A stretch of 39,816 bases of DNA from Chloroflexota bacterium (GCA_005881435.1 VBHP01000037.1:1-39816); one strand, 5' to 3'. Positions 9,644 to 17,718 are shown, counted from the stretch's first letter. Made by a program: numbers and translations. The notes: generated by a model not told the origin, from the letters alone.

Positions 9644-10932
9644 GCCTCTCCATGTTCGAGGCGCTGTCCGGTTCTCTCCGCGCCCCCGACCTCCGGCGCA
9701 AGATCCTGTTCACCGCCGGAATGCTGGTGGTGTTCCGCCTGCTGGCGCATGTGCCGGTGCCCGGCGTGAATCAGCAGAACCTCGACACGCTCATCCAGAA
9801 CAACCAGCTTCTCGGCCTTCTGGATCTGTTCTCCGGCGGTGGGCTGGCGAAGTTCTCGGTCGTCGCCATGGGCGTGAACCCGTACATCAACGCCTCGATC
9901 ATCATGCAGCTGCTCATCGGCGTGATCCCGGCGCTGGAGCGGCTGTCAAAGGAAGGCGAATACGGCCGCAACCGCATCAATCAGTACACCCGCGTGCTGA
10001 CGGTGCCGATGGCGGTGCTGCAGGGCATCGGCATCAGCATCTTCATGAAGCAGTCCGGGGTGCTCAGCAACTTCGGTCCCGACGCACCGATCCTGTCGCT
10101 CTCGATCCTGGCGACGCTGGTCGCCGGCACGCTGCTGCTGATGTGGCTGGGCGAGCTCATCAGCGAGAACGGCCTTGGCAACGGCATCTCGTTCATCATC
10201 TTCGCCGGCATCGTGGGGCGGTTCCCGTCGACGGCGGCGCAGACCGTCGACGCCGCCGGCGGCGTCACCTTCAACCTGATCTTCTTCGGGCTGATCGGCA
10301 TCCTGGTCATCGCCGCCATCGTGTTCATCCAGGAGGGTCAGCGGCGCATCCCGGTCCAGTACGCCAAGCGCGTGCGCGGTCAGCGCCAGTACGCCGGCGG
10401 CACCACGCACATCCCGCTCCGCGTCAACCATGCCGGAGTGATCCCGATCATCTTCGCGATCTCGATCCTGCTCCTGCCGAGCCAGATCGCGCAGTACTTC
10501 ACCACCAGCGACACGGAGTGGCTGCGTAACCTGGCGCAAGGCATCGTCGGCGCCTTCAACAACACCGTTTTCTACAACTCCCTCTACTTCGTCCTCGTGG
10601 TCGCGTTCACCTTCTTCTATACCGCATTCACCTTCGTGCCCAATGACGTCGCCGACAACATCAAGCGCTACGGCGGCTTCATCCCCGGCATCCGTCCGGG
10701 TCGGCCGACGGCCGAATTCCTGGGCAAGGTCGTCACCCGGATCACCGTCGCGGGCGCGCTGTTCCTCGGCATCGTGGCGGTGATGCCGTCGGTGATCGGC
10801 GACGTCACCGGTGTGCACACCGCGCGCCTCGGCGGCACCTCGGTGCTGATCGTGGTCGGCGTCGTCGTCGAGACCATGAAGCAGCTGGAAGCACAACTGC
10901 TGATGCGCTCGTACGAAGGCTTCATACGGTAG
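9640..10932 (+). CDS. secY: Preprotein translocase subunit SecY
   Basis: SecY is the channel subunit of the SecYEG translocon in the cytoplasmic membrane. The 430-aa protein has ten hydrophobic segments. Conserved stretches include GLLDLFSGGGLAKFSVVAMG (plug/TM2a), VNPYINASIIMQLL, the cytoplasmic loop RRIPVQYAKR and the TM7-8 block with LRVNHAGVIPIIFA. It ends LMRSYEGFIR. GTG start overlaps rplO. Confidence 0.97.
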   Translation: MSLSMFEALSGSLRAPDLRRKILFTAGMLVVFRLLAHVPVPGVNQQNLDTLIQNNQLLGLLDLFSGGGLAKFSVVAMGVNPYINASIIMQLLIGVIPALERLSKEGEYGRNRINQYTRVLTVPMAVLQGIGISIFMKQSGVLSNFGPDAPILSLSILATLVAGTLLLMWLGELISENGLGNGISFIIFAGIVGRFPSTAAQTVDAAGGVTFNLIFFGLIGILVIAAIVFIQEGQRRIPVQYAKRVRGQRQYAGGTTHIPLRVNHAGVIPIIFAISILLLPSQIAQYFTTSDTEWLRNLAQGIVGAFNNTVFYNSLYFVLVVAFTFFYTAFTFVPNDVADNIKRYGGFIPGIRPGRPTAEFLGKVVTRITVAGALFLGIVAVMPSVIGDVTGVHTARLGGTSVLIVVGVVVETMKQLEAQLLMRSYEGFIR

Positions 10933-10943
10933 TCGCACGCTAG

Positions 10944-11588
10944 GTGTCCGACGTCGTGCTGCTCGGCGCGCCGGGGTCCGGGAAGGGGACGCAAGCTTCA
11001 CGGATCGCTTCCGAACGCCGCTGGGTGCACCTCTCCACCGGCGATCTCTTTCGCATGCATCTGGTGAACGACACCGCTCTCGGACAGCTCGCCAAGTCCT
11101 ACATGGACAACGGCGAGCTCGTGCCCGACGAGATCACCGTGGATATGGTGCGAGACCGCCTCGAGCGCGTCCCCACCGACGCGCGCGTGATCTACGACGG
11201 ATTCCCGCGCACGGTGCGTCAGGCGGAGGCGCTCGACGAGCTGCTGACGGACCTGGGCCGTTCGTTCGCCCGGGCCGTGCTCCTGGATGTGCCGCGCGAC
11301 GAGCTGGTGCGGCGGATGACGAAACGCGCGACCTGTATGAACTGCCAGACCGTCTACAACCTCGCGACCAATCCACCGAAACGCGAAGGGGTCTGCGACC
11401 GCTGCGGCGGTCAAGTCCTGCAACGCAGCGACGAGTCGCCGCAGATCATCGAACGGCGGCTGGATGTCTACGAGAAGCAGACGAAGCCGCTGATCGAGCT
11501 GTACGCCAAGCGCGGTGGCCTGCGGCGCATCGACGGAACCGGCGATCCGCTCGAGGTCGCCAAGCGGATGTCCGAGGCCTTCGCGTGA
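10944..11588 (+). CDS. adk: Adenylate kinase, zinc-lid type
   Basis: Catalyses AMP + ATP = 2 ADP. The P-loop GAPGSGKGT is at residues 8-16, and YDGFPRT near 84-90 is the AMP/NMP signature. The LID domain carries Cys131, Cys134, Cys151 and Cys154, the four-cysteine zinc form found in Gram-positive-type enzymes. 214 aa is standard. GTG start 11 nt after secY; its stop overlaps map as GTGA. Confidence 0.97.
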   Translation: MSDVVLLGAPGSGKGTQASRIASERRWVHLSTGDLFRMHLVNDTALGQLAKSYMDNGELVPDEITVDMVRDRLERVPTDARVIYDGFPRTVRQAEALDELLTDLGRSFARAVLLDVPRDELVRRMTKRATCMNCQTVYNLATNPPKREGVCDRCGGQVLQRSDESPQIIERRLDVYEKQTKPLIELYAKRGGLRRIDGTGDPLEVAKRMSEAFA

Positions 11589-12364
11589 AGGCACCAGCCG
11601 GCGTCGTCACCCTGAAGACCCCCGAGCAAATCGCGATCATGCGCCGCGCCGGACGCGTCGTGGCGGAGATGCTTCGCGCGACGCGCGAAGCCGTGCGCCC
11701 CGGTATCAGCACCGCCGAGCTGGACGCCATCGCCACGAAGGTGCTCGCCAGATCCGGCGCGCGCTCGAACTTCCTGCACTACGGACAACCGCCCTATCCG
11801 GCGGTGATCTGCACCTCGGTCAACGACGAGATCGTCCACGGCATTCCCACCAAGAAGCGAGTCCTGCGTGAAGGCGACATCGTCGGGATCGACGCCGGCG
11901 CGATCATCGACGGCTGGCACGCCGACGCCGCCATCACGGTGCCGGTCGGACGCGTCTCACCCGAAGCCGCGCGCCTGATCGAGGTGACCGAGCAGGCATT
12001 GCGCGCCGGAATCGCCCAGACGCGCCCGGGCAAGCGCCTCGGCGACGTCGGAGCCGCGATCCAGAGCCTGGCGGAGAGCAGCGGTTATTCGGTCGTCCGG
12101 CAGTACGGCGGTCACGGCATCGGTCGGCAGATGCACGAGGACGGCCCCTTCGTGCCGAATTGGGGCGACGCCGATCGGGGCCTGCCCATCCGCGAAGGTC
12201 TGACCGTGGCGATCGAGCCGATGATCAACATTGGCGGCTGGGACACCCGTCTCCTGCCGGACGGCTGGACCGTGGTCACCGCGGACGGCAGCCTGTCGGC
12301 ACACTTCGAGCACACCGTCGCGGTGCTCCGCGACGGACCAGAGATCCTGACGGTCCCGGGCTAG
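11585..12364 (+). CDS. map: Methionine aminopeptidase, type I
   Basis: Removes N-terminal Met from nascent proteins; co-translational partner of the ribosome. The five metal ligands are visible as D103 (IDAGA), D114 (HADAA), H177 (GGHGIG), E211 (IEPM) and E242 (FEHTVAV), plus substrate His85. At 259 aa it lacks an extra N-terminal zinc-finger or SH3-binding extension. GTG start overlaps adk. The gene is followed by the largest non-coding gap of the ribosomal cluster, which holds a terminator-like hairpin. Confidence 0.97.
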   Translation: MKAPAGVVTLKTPEQIAIMRRAGRVVAEMLRATREAVRPGISTAELDAIATKVLARSGARSNFLHYGQPPYPAVICTSVNDEIVHGIPTKKRVLREGDIVGIDAGAIIDGWHADAAITVPVGRVSPEAARLIEVTEQALRAGIAQTRPGKRLGDVGAAIQSLAESSGYSVVRQYGGHGIGRQMHEDGPFVPNWGDADRGLPIREGLTVAIEPMINIGGWDTRLLPDGWTVVTADGSLSAHFEHTVAVLRDGPEILTVPG

Positions 12365-12384
12365 CGGTCGATGCCCGTTTTTGG

Positions 12385-12390
12385 TACATT
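12385..12390 (+). promoter_or_regulatory. Possible -10 element upstream of infA
   Basis: TACATT lies in an unusually T-rich stretch (12378-12396) between map and infA. It would place a transcription start near 12397 and give a leader of about 47 nt. No convincing -35 hexamer is seen at 16-18 bp, so this is a weak call. Confidence 0.3.
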
Positions 12391-12398
12391 TTTAGTTC

Positions 12399-12430
12399 GC
12401 GTGACCGCTTCGGCGGGCACGCAACTTTTT
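12399..12430 (+). terminator. UUCG hairpin plus T-tract between map and infA (terminator or attenuator)
   Basis: GCGTG (12399-12403) pairs with CACGC (12418-12422) and CCGC (12405-12408) with GCGG (12413-12416). They are separated by one A/G mismatch and closed by a TTCG tetraloop. AAC then TTTTT (12426-12430) follows. The shape fits an intrinsic terminator, although it stands only 13 nt upstream of the infA ATG. It may reduce readthrough from map into infA, or act as an attenuator in the infA leader. Confidence 0.55.
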
Positions 12431-12443
12431 GTGTCTGGAGTTT

Positions 12444-12668
12444 ATGGCCACCGGTAAGGACGTCATCGAGGTGGAGGGCGTGGTCAGTGAGGCCCTCCCC
12501 AACGCGATGTTCAAGGTCGAGCTCCAGAACGGCCACCACGTGCTGGCCCACATCTCGGGGAAGATGCGGATGAACTTCATTCGGGTCGTCCCCGGGGACA
12601 AGGTGCTCGTGGAGCTGTCGCCATACGACCTGAAGCGTGGGCGGATCACGCGTCGGGTGCGGTCTTAG
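12444..12668 (+). CDS. infA: Translation initiation factor IF-1
   Basis: IF-1 is an S1/OB-fold factor that blocks the A site during initiation. [38 protein letters not shown] and [13 protein letters not shown](K)RGRITRR are canonical. The ATG at 12444 gives 74 aa, slightly longer than the usual 72-73. An in-frame GTG at 12429 is rejected because it would lie in the hairpin/T-tract and adds non-conserved residues. A TGGAG tract lies 3 nt upstream. Confidence 0.97.
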   Translation: MATGKDVIEVEGVVSEALPNAMFKVELQNGHHVLAHISGKMRMNFIRVVPGDKVLVELSPYDLKRGRITRRVRS

Positions 12669-12683
12669 AAGGAGTCGGTTCGC

Positions 12684-12797
12684 GTGAAAGTCAGGGCATC
12701 GGTCAAGAGGCGCTGCGAGAAGTGCAAGGTTATTCGGCGGGAGGGGACCGTCCTCGTGATCTGTCCCATCCGCAGGCACAGGCAGCGCCAGGGCTAA
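12684..12797 (+). CDS. rpmJ: 50S ribosomal protein L36 (zinc form)
   Basis: Very short gene of 37 codons plus stop, with a GTG start after AGAAGGAGTCGG. The product starts [19 protein letters not shown] and continues to [13 protein letters not shown]. The residues C11, C14, C27 and H32 form the C+ zinc site. Its position between infA and rpsM is the standard one. Confidence 0.96.
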   Translation: MKVRASVKRRCEKCKVIRREGTVLVICPIRRHRQRQG

Positions 12798-12810
12798 GAG
12801 GAGAGAACGG

Positions 12811-13194
12811 ATGGCACGTATCGCCGGCGTCGACATTCCGCGCGAGAAGCGGGTCGAGATCTCGCTTCGGTACATCTACGGCATCGGTCCGACGACGTCG
12901 CGCCGCGTGCTGGCCGACGCCAACGTTCCTGTCGAGGTCCGGGTCCGGGATCTGACCGAGGCGCAGGTCGCGCGCATCCGCGAGGTCATCGACCGCGGCT
13001 ACACCGTCGAGGGCGAGCTCCGGCGTGAGATCGCTTTGAACATCAAGCGGCTTCAGGAGATCGGCACGTATCGCGGCTCGCGGCACCGTCGCGGCCTGCC
13101 GGTGCGCGGTCAGCGCACGCGGACCAACGCGCGCACGCGCAAGGGGCCGCGCAAGACGGTGGCGGGCAAGAAGAAGGCAACGTCGAAGACGTAG
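12811..13194 (+). CDS. rpsM: 30S ribosomal protein S13
   Basis: S13 forms inter-subunit bridges and contacts P-site t[29 protein letters not shown] and [23 protein letters not shown] are diagnostic. 127 aa with a lysine-rich tail. RBS GAGGAGAGAACGG precedes the ATG. Confidence 0.97.
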   Translation: MARIAGVDIPREKRVEISLRYIYGIGPTTSRRVLADANVPVEVRVRDLTEAQVARIREVIDRGYTVEGELRREIALNIKRLQEIGTYRGSRHRRGLPVRGQRTRTNARTRKGPRKTVAGKKKATSKT

Positions 13195-13210
13195 GGATTA
13201 GAGGAGAGCA

Positions 13211-13711
13211 GTGGCGGACCGGGACAAGGAAACGGACAAGGACGAGGGCCAGGGCGCCAGGCGCACGGAAGCACCCGCCGCGGCACCGGCCGCTGCCGGC
13301 GCGGCGGAGACCGCGGAGGCGCCGGCACCGGAGCAGCGAGTGCGTCGCCGGCGCGAGCGCAAAGCGATCCCGCGCGGCACCGCGCACGTCAAGGCCTCGT
13401 TCAACAACACCCTCGTCACCATCACCGATCCGGTGGGCGCCGTCGTGGCCTGGGCCAGCGCCGGCGCGTCGGGCTGGAAGGGCTCGCGTAAGTCCACGCC
13501 CTACGCCGCGCAGGTCACTGCGGAGAACGCGGCGCGCAAGGCGCTGGACCTCGGCATGAAGCAGGTCGAGGTCTACGTGAAGGGCCCGGGCGCGGGACGT
13601 GAAGCGGCGATCCGCGCGCTGCAGGCCGCCGGTCTCGAGGTCCTCTCCATCACCGACGTGACGCCGATCCCGCACAACGGCTGCCGCGCGCCGAAACGGA
13701 GGCGTGTGTAG
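13211..13711 (+). CDS. rpsK: 30S ribosomal protein S11 with N-terminal extension
   Basis: S11 shapes the platform and the mRNA exit/E site. The core begins near residue 51 with [20 protein letters not shown], continues with [15 protein letters not shown] and ends [18 protein letters not shown]. At 166 aa it is about 37 longer than usual. The extension is Asp/Glu/Lys-rich then Ala/Pro-rich, and finishes in a basic RVRRRRERK stretch. GTG start after GAGGAGAGCA; the stop overlaps rpsD (TAGTG). Confidence 0.94.
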   Translation: MADRDKETDKDEGQGARRTEAPAAAPAAAGAAETAEAPAPEQRVRRRRERKAIPRGTAHVKASFNNTLVTITDPVGAVVAWASAGASGWKGSRKSTPYAAQVTAENAARKALDLGMKQVEVYVKGPGAGREAAIRALQAAGLEVLSITDVTPIPHNGCRAPKRRRV

Positions 13712-14334
13712 TGGCGCGATATTCGGGTCCGGTCTGCCGCATCTGCCGGCGTGAGGCGATGAAGCTCTTCCTCAAGGGCGAGAAGTGCCTGACCAAATGC
13801 ACGCTCGAGCGACGCGCGACGCCACCGGGAATGCACCAGCAGCGCCGCCGCAAGGTCAGCGACTACGCGCTGCAGCTTCGCGAGAAGCAGAAGGCCCGCC
13901 GGTATTACGGCGTGCTCGAACGCCAGATGTCGAAGTATTTCGAAGCCGCGGCGCGCCGCACCGGGGTCACCGGTGAGGCCCTGCTGCAGCGGTTGGAGTC
14001 CCGCCTGGACAACGTCATCTACCGCGCGGGGTTCGCGAAGTCTCGGCCGCAGGCGCGGCAGCTCGTCGGTCACGGGCATATCCAGGTCAACGGGCGCCGG
14101 ACGGACATCCCCAGCATGGCCGTGCGCACCGGCGACGTCCTGGGCGTGCGCGAGTCGAGTCGCGCGGATCCGCTGTTCAAGGATCTGCAGACATGGGCCA
14201 AGTCGCAGAGCGTGCCCCGCTGGTTGCAGACAGATCCGGACGCGTTGGAGATCCGCGTGTTGCAGCTGCCGACGCGCGATCAGATCGAGACGCAGGTCAA
14301 CGAGCAGCTGATCGTCGAACACTACTCGCGCTAG
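13711..14334 (+). CDS. rpsD: 30S ribosomal protein S4, zinc-binding form
   Basis: S4 nucleates 30S assembly and contributes to decoding fidelity. Cys9, Cys12, Cys26 and Cys30 form a zinc site in the N-terminus, with LRREKQKAR-like LREKQKARRYYGVLE following. The S4 RNA-binding domain (RLDNVIYRAGFAKSRPQARQ) spans about 98-160. 207 aa is typical. GTG start within the rpsK stop. Confidence 0.97.
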   Translation: MARYSGPVCRICRREAMKLFLKGEKCLTKCTLERRATPPGMHQQRRRKVSDYALQLREKQKARRYYGVLERQMSKYFEAAARRTGVTGEALLQRLESRLDNVIYRAGFAKSRPQARQLVGHGHIQVNGRRTDIPSMAVRTGDVLGVRESSRADPLFKDLQTWAKSQSVPRWLQTDPDALEIRVLQLPTRDQIETQVNEQLIVEHYSR

Positions 14335-14355
14335 CGGATTGGAAGGGTTAGCCAC

Positions 14356-15363
14356 ATGGTCGAGATCGAATTTCCGAAGATCGAGCGCACCGAGGGTGAC
14401 GAGCGCGAAGCGCGCTTCGTCATCGAGCCGTTGCCCGCCGGTTACGGCACGACGCTTGGCAATTCGCTGCGTCGGGTGCTGCTGTCCTCGCTCTCCGGCG
14501 CGGCAATCACCTCGGTGCGGATCCGCGGCGTGGCGCACGAGTTCTCCACGATCCCCGGCCTCAACGAGGACGTGGTGCAGCTGGTGTTGAACCTGAAGCG
14601 AGTCCGCCTGAAGAGCTTCGCCACGGAACCGGTCACGCTCACGTTGGAAAAGGACGGCCCGGGAGAGGTCACCGCCGGCGACATCGTCACTACCAGCGAC
14701 GTCGAGATCGTGAACCCGCAGGAGCGTATCGCCACTCTGGAGCCCGAGGCCTCGCTGTGGATGGAGCTCACCGTCGAGACGGGCAAGGGCTTCCACCCGG
14801 CCGAGCGCCGCGAGGGCCTGCCGATCGGCGTCATCCCGATCGACGCCCTGTTTTCGCCGGTCCGCCTTGTGAACTTCAACATCGAGAACACGCGCGTCGG
14901 CCAGATGACGAACTACGATCGCCTGCTGCTCGACGTCGAGACCGACGGCACCATCACTCCGGACGAGGCGCTGGCGCAGGGCGCGCAGATCCTGGTGCAG
15001 CACTTCTCGCTGTTCGGCAACCTGACGCGGTCGCAGGCCGCGGTCCCGCAGCCCGAGGTCCGCACCGACGGCGTTCCGCCGGCGGTGGCGGAGATGCCGA
15101 TCGAAGAGCTCGATCTTCCGCAGCGCGCGTTCAACTCGTTGAAGCGACACGGGATCACCAAGGTCGGCCAGCTGCTGTCGACGCCCGACGAGGAGCTGCT
15201 GCGGATGCGCAACTTCGGTCGGAAGTCGTTGGACGAGATCAAGGACCGGCTGGCCGCGCGCGGTCTCATCGCGCCGGTCGAGCGGTCCGAGGAATCGGTC
15301 CTCCAGGACGAAGGCGTCGAGCCCGAGTCGACGGACGAGAACGAGGAGCCGGGCGAGGTCTAG
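14356..15363 (+). CDS. rpoA: DNA-directed RNA polymerase subunit alpha
   Basis: Alpha dimerises to scaffold RNA polymerase; the C-terminal domain contacts UP elements and activators. The N-terminal domain has GYGTTLGNSLRRVLLSSLSG (about 32-51). The CTD helix-hairpin-helix is around residues 250-312 (LDLPQRAFNSLKRHGI, MRNFGRKSLDEIKDRL). 335 aa is about usual, with a short acidic tail. ATG start with a GGAAGGGTTAG upstream; rplQ starts on the next base after the stop. Confidence 0.97.
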   Translation: MVEIEFPKIERTEGDEREARFVIEPLPAGYGTTLGNSLRRVLLSSLSGAAITSVRIRGVAHEFSTIPGLNEDVVQLVLNLKRVRLKSFATEPVTLTLEKDGPGEVTAGDIVTTSDVEIVNPQERIATLEPEASLWMELTVETGKGFHPAERREGLPIGVIPIDALFSPVRLVNFNIENTRVGQMTNYDRLLLDVETDGTITPDEALAQGAQILVQHFSLFGNLTRSQAAVPQPEVRTDGVPPAVAEMPIEELDLPQRAFNSLKRHGITKVGQLLSTPDEELLRMRNFGRKSLDEIKDRLAARGLIAPVERSEESVLQDEGVEPESTDENEEPGEV

Positions 15364-16065
15364 ATGCCCCATCAGGTGCATCTGCGCACGCTGGGCCGCG
15401 TCTCGGACCATCGCTTGTCGATGCTGCGCAGCCTCGCCGTGGCCGTGCTGCGGTACGAACGCGTCAAGACGACCGAAGCCAAGGCCAAAGAGGTCCGGCG
15501 CATAGTGGACAAGATCATCGGACTCGGTCGAGACGGCACTCTGGCCGCTCGGCGCCGCAGTCTGGCGCTGACGCGCGACCAGCTCATCGTTGAAAAGACC
15601 TTCACCGATCTTCGCGAGCGCTTTGGCGACCGCGGCTCTGGCTACACGCGCTTGGTACGTCTGGGACACCGTGTCGGCGACGGCGCGCCGATGATGCTCG
15701 TGGAGCTGCTCGAGGGCGCTCCGGCGCAAGCGCGACCGGAGGCGGCCGCGCCGGCGGAGGCGCCGGCAAGTGGCGTGCGCGGTATCGCCCGACGTCTGCG
15801 GCGCGGGGGCCAGTCCGAACCTGCGGCGCCGGCGCCTGAGGGCGCGGAAACGAAAGTCGCGCCGAAGCCGGCGGCGAAGGCCGCGCCGAAGGCCGAAGCG
15901 AAAAAGTCCAAGAAGGCAGAGACCAAGAAGGCAGAGACCAAGAAGCCGGTGGCCAAGAAGGCGGAGCCGAAGAAGGCCGAAGCAAAGAAGCCAAAGCCCG
16001 CGGCCAAGAAGGACACGGCGGACGAGAAGAAGAAGCCGGCCGCGAAGAAGAAGGAGAAGGAGTAG
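15364..16065 (+). CDS. rplQ: 50S ribosomal protein L17 with long Lys/Ala-rich tail
   Basis: L17 lies near the tunnel exit. The core (about 1-120) begins HLRTLGRVSDHRLSMLRSLA and includes GSGYTRLVRLGHRVGDGAPM. The remaining 110 or so residues are first Ala/Pro-rich and then a lysine-alanine-glutamate tract of KKAE and KKPA units resembling histone-H1 tails. 233 aa total versus about 120-140 normally. Within the tail, a 15-bp unit is directly repeated near 15911-15940. The tail frame and the truA frame are both open here. Confidence 0.94.
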   Translation: MPHQVHLRTLGRVSDHRLSMLRSLAVAVLRYERVKTTEAKAKEVRRIVDKIIGLGRDGTLAARRRSLALTRDQLIVEKTFTDLRERFGDRGSGYTRLVRLGHRVGDGAPMMLVELLEGAPAQARPEAAAPAEAPASGVRGIARRLRRGGQSEPAAPAPEGAETKVAPKPAAKAAPKAEAKKSKKAETKKAETKKPVAKKAEPKKAEAKKPKPAAKKDTADEKKKPAAKKKEKE

Positions 16066-16847
16066 GCAGGAACTTCCGCGCGACGGTCGAATACGACGGG
16101 ACGGACTTTCGGGGCTTTCAGACGCAGGCGGCGGATCGGACCGTACAGGGCGCGCTCGAGGAGTCCTTAACGAAGTTGCTCGGCGAGCGGGTCGAGGTCG
16201 TCGGTGCCGGCCGGACCGACGCCGGAGTGCACGCCAGCGGTCAGGTCATCAGCTTCCGGTCGGGGACACGGCTGCCGGAGGCGACCATCGAGAGGGGAGT
16301 GAACGCACTCCTCCCCGCGGACGTGGCGGTGAGCGAGGTGAGCGAAGTCGACGACGGCTTCCACGCCCGCTTCAGCGCGACGGGCCGCACCTATAACTAC
16401 ATGATCTGGAACGGGCCGCGGCCCCGACCCCTGTTGCGCCGGACGGCGTGGTGGGTGCCGGAGCCGCTGGACCTGACGGTGCTGCGACGGGCGGCTACGG
16501 CGCTGATCGGCACTCGCGATTTCTCGTCCTTCGCAATGAAGGGCGTGGGCTCGCGGGAGCGGACGGTCCGAAGCGCGACGTGGACGGATCGCGACGGGGT
16601 CCTTGTGTTCGACATCGCCGCGGACGGTTTCCTCCGCGGGATGGTGCGCGGGATCGTCGGGACGCAGGTGCGCGCCGGACGCCGCAAGATCGAGCCGGAG
16701 GCGTTCGAGGCGATCGTGGCGGCCGCCGATCGCGATCGGGGTGGACCGAGCGCTCCGGCGCACGGGTTGTGTTTGGTGGCGGTGAGCTACGCGGGCGAGC
16801 GATATGATCGGCGGCCCTCGCGGGGCGGCGACGAAGAGGATGAATAG
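16065..16847 (+). CDS. truA: tRNA pseudouridine(38-40) synthase TruA; no usable start codon
   Basis: TruA modifies U38-U40 in the tRNA anticodon arm. Homology begins immediately after the rplQ stop: RNFRATVEYDGTDFRGFQ, followed by the catalytic block GAGRTDAGVHASGQV (Asp in GRTDAG), and FSSFAMKG further on. The frame is open from 15840, but no ATG, GTG or TTG occurs before TTG at 16176, which is inside the conserved domain and would delete the first 36 or so residues. The codon where Met is expected (16065-16067, sharing a base with the rplQ TAG) is GGC. A GTG there would give a TAGTG overlap as at rplN/rplX. The start is therefore unresolved. It ends directly at rplM. Confidence 0.85.
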   Translation, partial: GRNFRATVEYDGTDFRGFQTQAADRTVQGALEESLTKLLGERVEVVGAGRTDAGVHASGQVISFRSGTRLPEATIERGVNALLPADVAVSEVSEVDDGFHARFSATGRTYNYMIWNGPRPRPLLRRTAWWVPEPLDLTVLRRAATALIGTRDFSSFAMKGVGSRERTVRSATWTDRDGVLVFDIAADGFLRGMVRGIVGTQVRAGRRKIEPEAFEAIVAAADRDRGGPSAPAHGLCLVAVSYAGERYDRRPSRGGDEEDE

Positions 16848-17285
16848 ATGAAGACCTACGCGCTGAAAGAGAAAGACATCGAGCGCACCTGGCGGGTGAT
16901 CGACGCCGATGGACAGACGCTCGGCCGTCTCGCCACGCGCGTCGCCGCGCTGATCCGCGGAAAGCACAAGGCAGCCTTCACGCCGCATCTGGACATGGGC
17001 GACCCGGTCATCATCGTGAACGCGTCGAAGGTCCGCGTCACCGGCGACAAGCTCCGCCAGAAGACGTACGCGCGGCACTCGGGGTATCCCGGAGGGCTTC
17101 GTGTCGAGACGCTGGAGAGTTTGCTGCAACGTCGTCCGGAAGAGGTCGTGCGTCGCGCGGTGCGGCGCATGCTTCCGGACAACCGTCTCGGCGACGAGCT
17201 CATCCGGCGCTTGCACGTGTATCGCGGAGCCGAGCATCCGCATCGCGCCCAGCGTCCTGTCGATGAGAGGAGTACGAAAGCATGA
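16848..17285 (+). CDS. rplM: 50S ribosomal protein L13
   Basis: L13 is an early 23S assembly protein. The N-terminus MKTYALKEKDIERTWRVIDADGQ and the block GRLATRVAALIRGKHKAAFTPH are characteristic, as is GDPVIIVNASKVRVTGDKL. 145 aa is standard. The stop overlaps the rpsI ATG (ATGA), the usual rplM-rpsI pair. Confidence 0.97.
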   Translation: MKTYALKEKDIERTWRVIDADGQTLGRLATRVAALIRGKHKAAFTPHLDMGDPVIIVNASKVRVTGDKLRQKTYARHSGYPGGLRVETLESLLQRRPEEVVRRAVRRMLPDNRLGDELIRRLHVYRGAEHPHRAQRPVDERSTKA

Positions 17286-17674
17286 CGACCGCATACTTCC
17301 AGGGGACCGGCCGCAGGAAGGAGTGCGTCGCGCGCGTTCGGCTCGTGCCGGGCGAGGGGATCATCGTCGTGAACGGGAAATCCGTCCAGGACTATTTCCA
17401 TCGCACCGACGCGCCCGAGCTCGTTGGTCTTCCGTTCACCGCGACCAACACCACCCGGAGATTCAACGCCATGGTCAAGGTGGCCGGCGGCGGCCTGATG
17501 GGGCAGGTCGACGCCATCCGCCACGGCATCGCGCGGGCGCTGCTGCAGGCGAGCGCCGAACATCGGGTCGCGTTGCGCAAGGCCGGCCTCCTCACGCGCG
17601 ATCCACGGGCCAAGGAGCGCAAGAAGTACGGGCTCAAGCGCGCGCGGAAGGCGCCTCAGTACACGAAGCGCTAG
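17282..17674 (+). CDS. rpsI: 30S ribosomal protein S9
   Basis: S9 reaches the P-site tRNA with its basic C-terminal tail. GTGRRKECVARVRLVPGEG opens the protein and the tail KRARKAPQYTKR closes it, both typical. 130 aa. It is the last gene of the ribosomal block; 50 nt without a strong terminator follow before the TPR gene. Confidence 0.97.
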   Translation: MTTAYFQGTGRRKECVARVRLVPGEGIIVVNGKSVQDYFHRTDAPELVGLPFTATNTTRRFNAMVKVAGGGLMGQVDAIRHGIARALLQASAEHRVALRKAGLLTRDPRAKERKKYGLKRARKAPQYTKR

Positions 17675-17712
17675 CCGCGGCTTTCCCCCGGCCGGACCCG
17701 AACCTGTGGAAA

Positions 17713-17718
17713 TAGAAT
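17713..17718 (+). promoter_or_regulatory. Putative -10 (TAGAAT) for a leaderless TPR gene
   Basis: TAGAAT lies in the 50-nt gap after rpsI. Its last base is 7 nt upstream of the GTG at 17725, so a normal start site would fall on the start codon itself. No Shine-Dalgarno is present before the GTG, consistent with a leaderless transcript. No clear -35 box is seen. Confidence 0.45.

Noticed and set aside
12429-12443. GTG at 12429 as infA start
   Set aside because: It lies in the terminator T-tract region and adds residues absent from IF-1; ATG 12444 has an upstream GGAG.
13573-15729. Very long open frame on the minus strand opposite rpsK-rpsD-rpoA-rplQ (over 700 codons)
   Set aside because: High-GC coding DNA leaves the antisense frame open. 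Its translation has no domain pattern, and the + strand genes are certain.
15905-15945. Short tandem repeats that could suggest a CRISPR or repeat element
   Set aside because: They encode the KKAE tail of L17, have no spacers and stay in frame.
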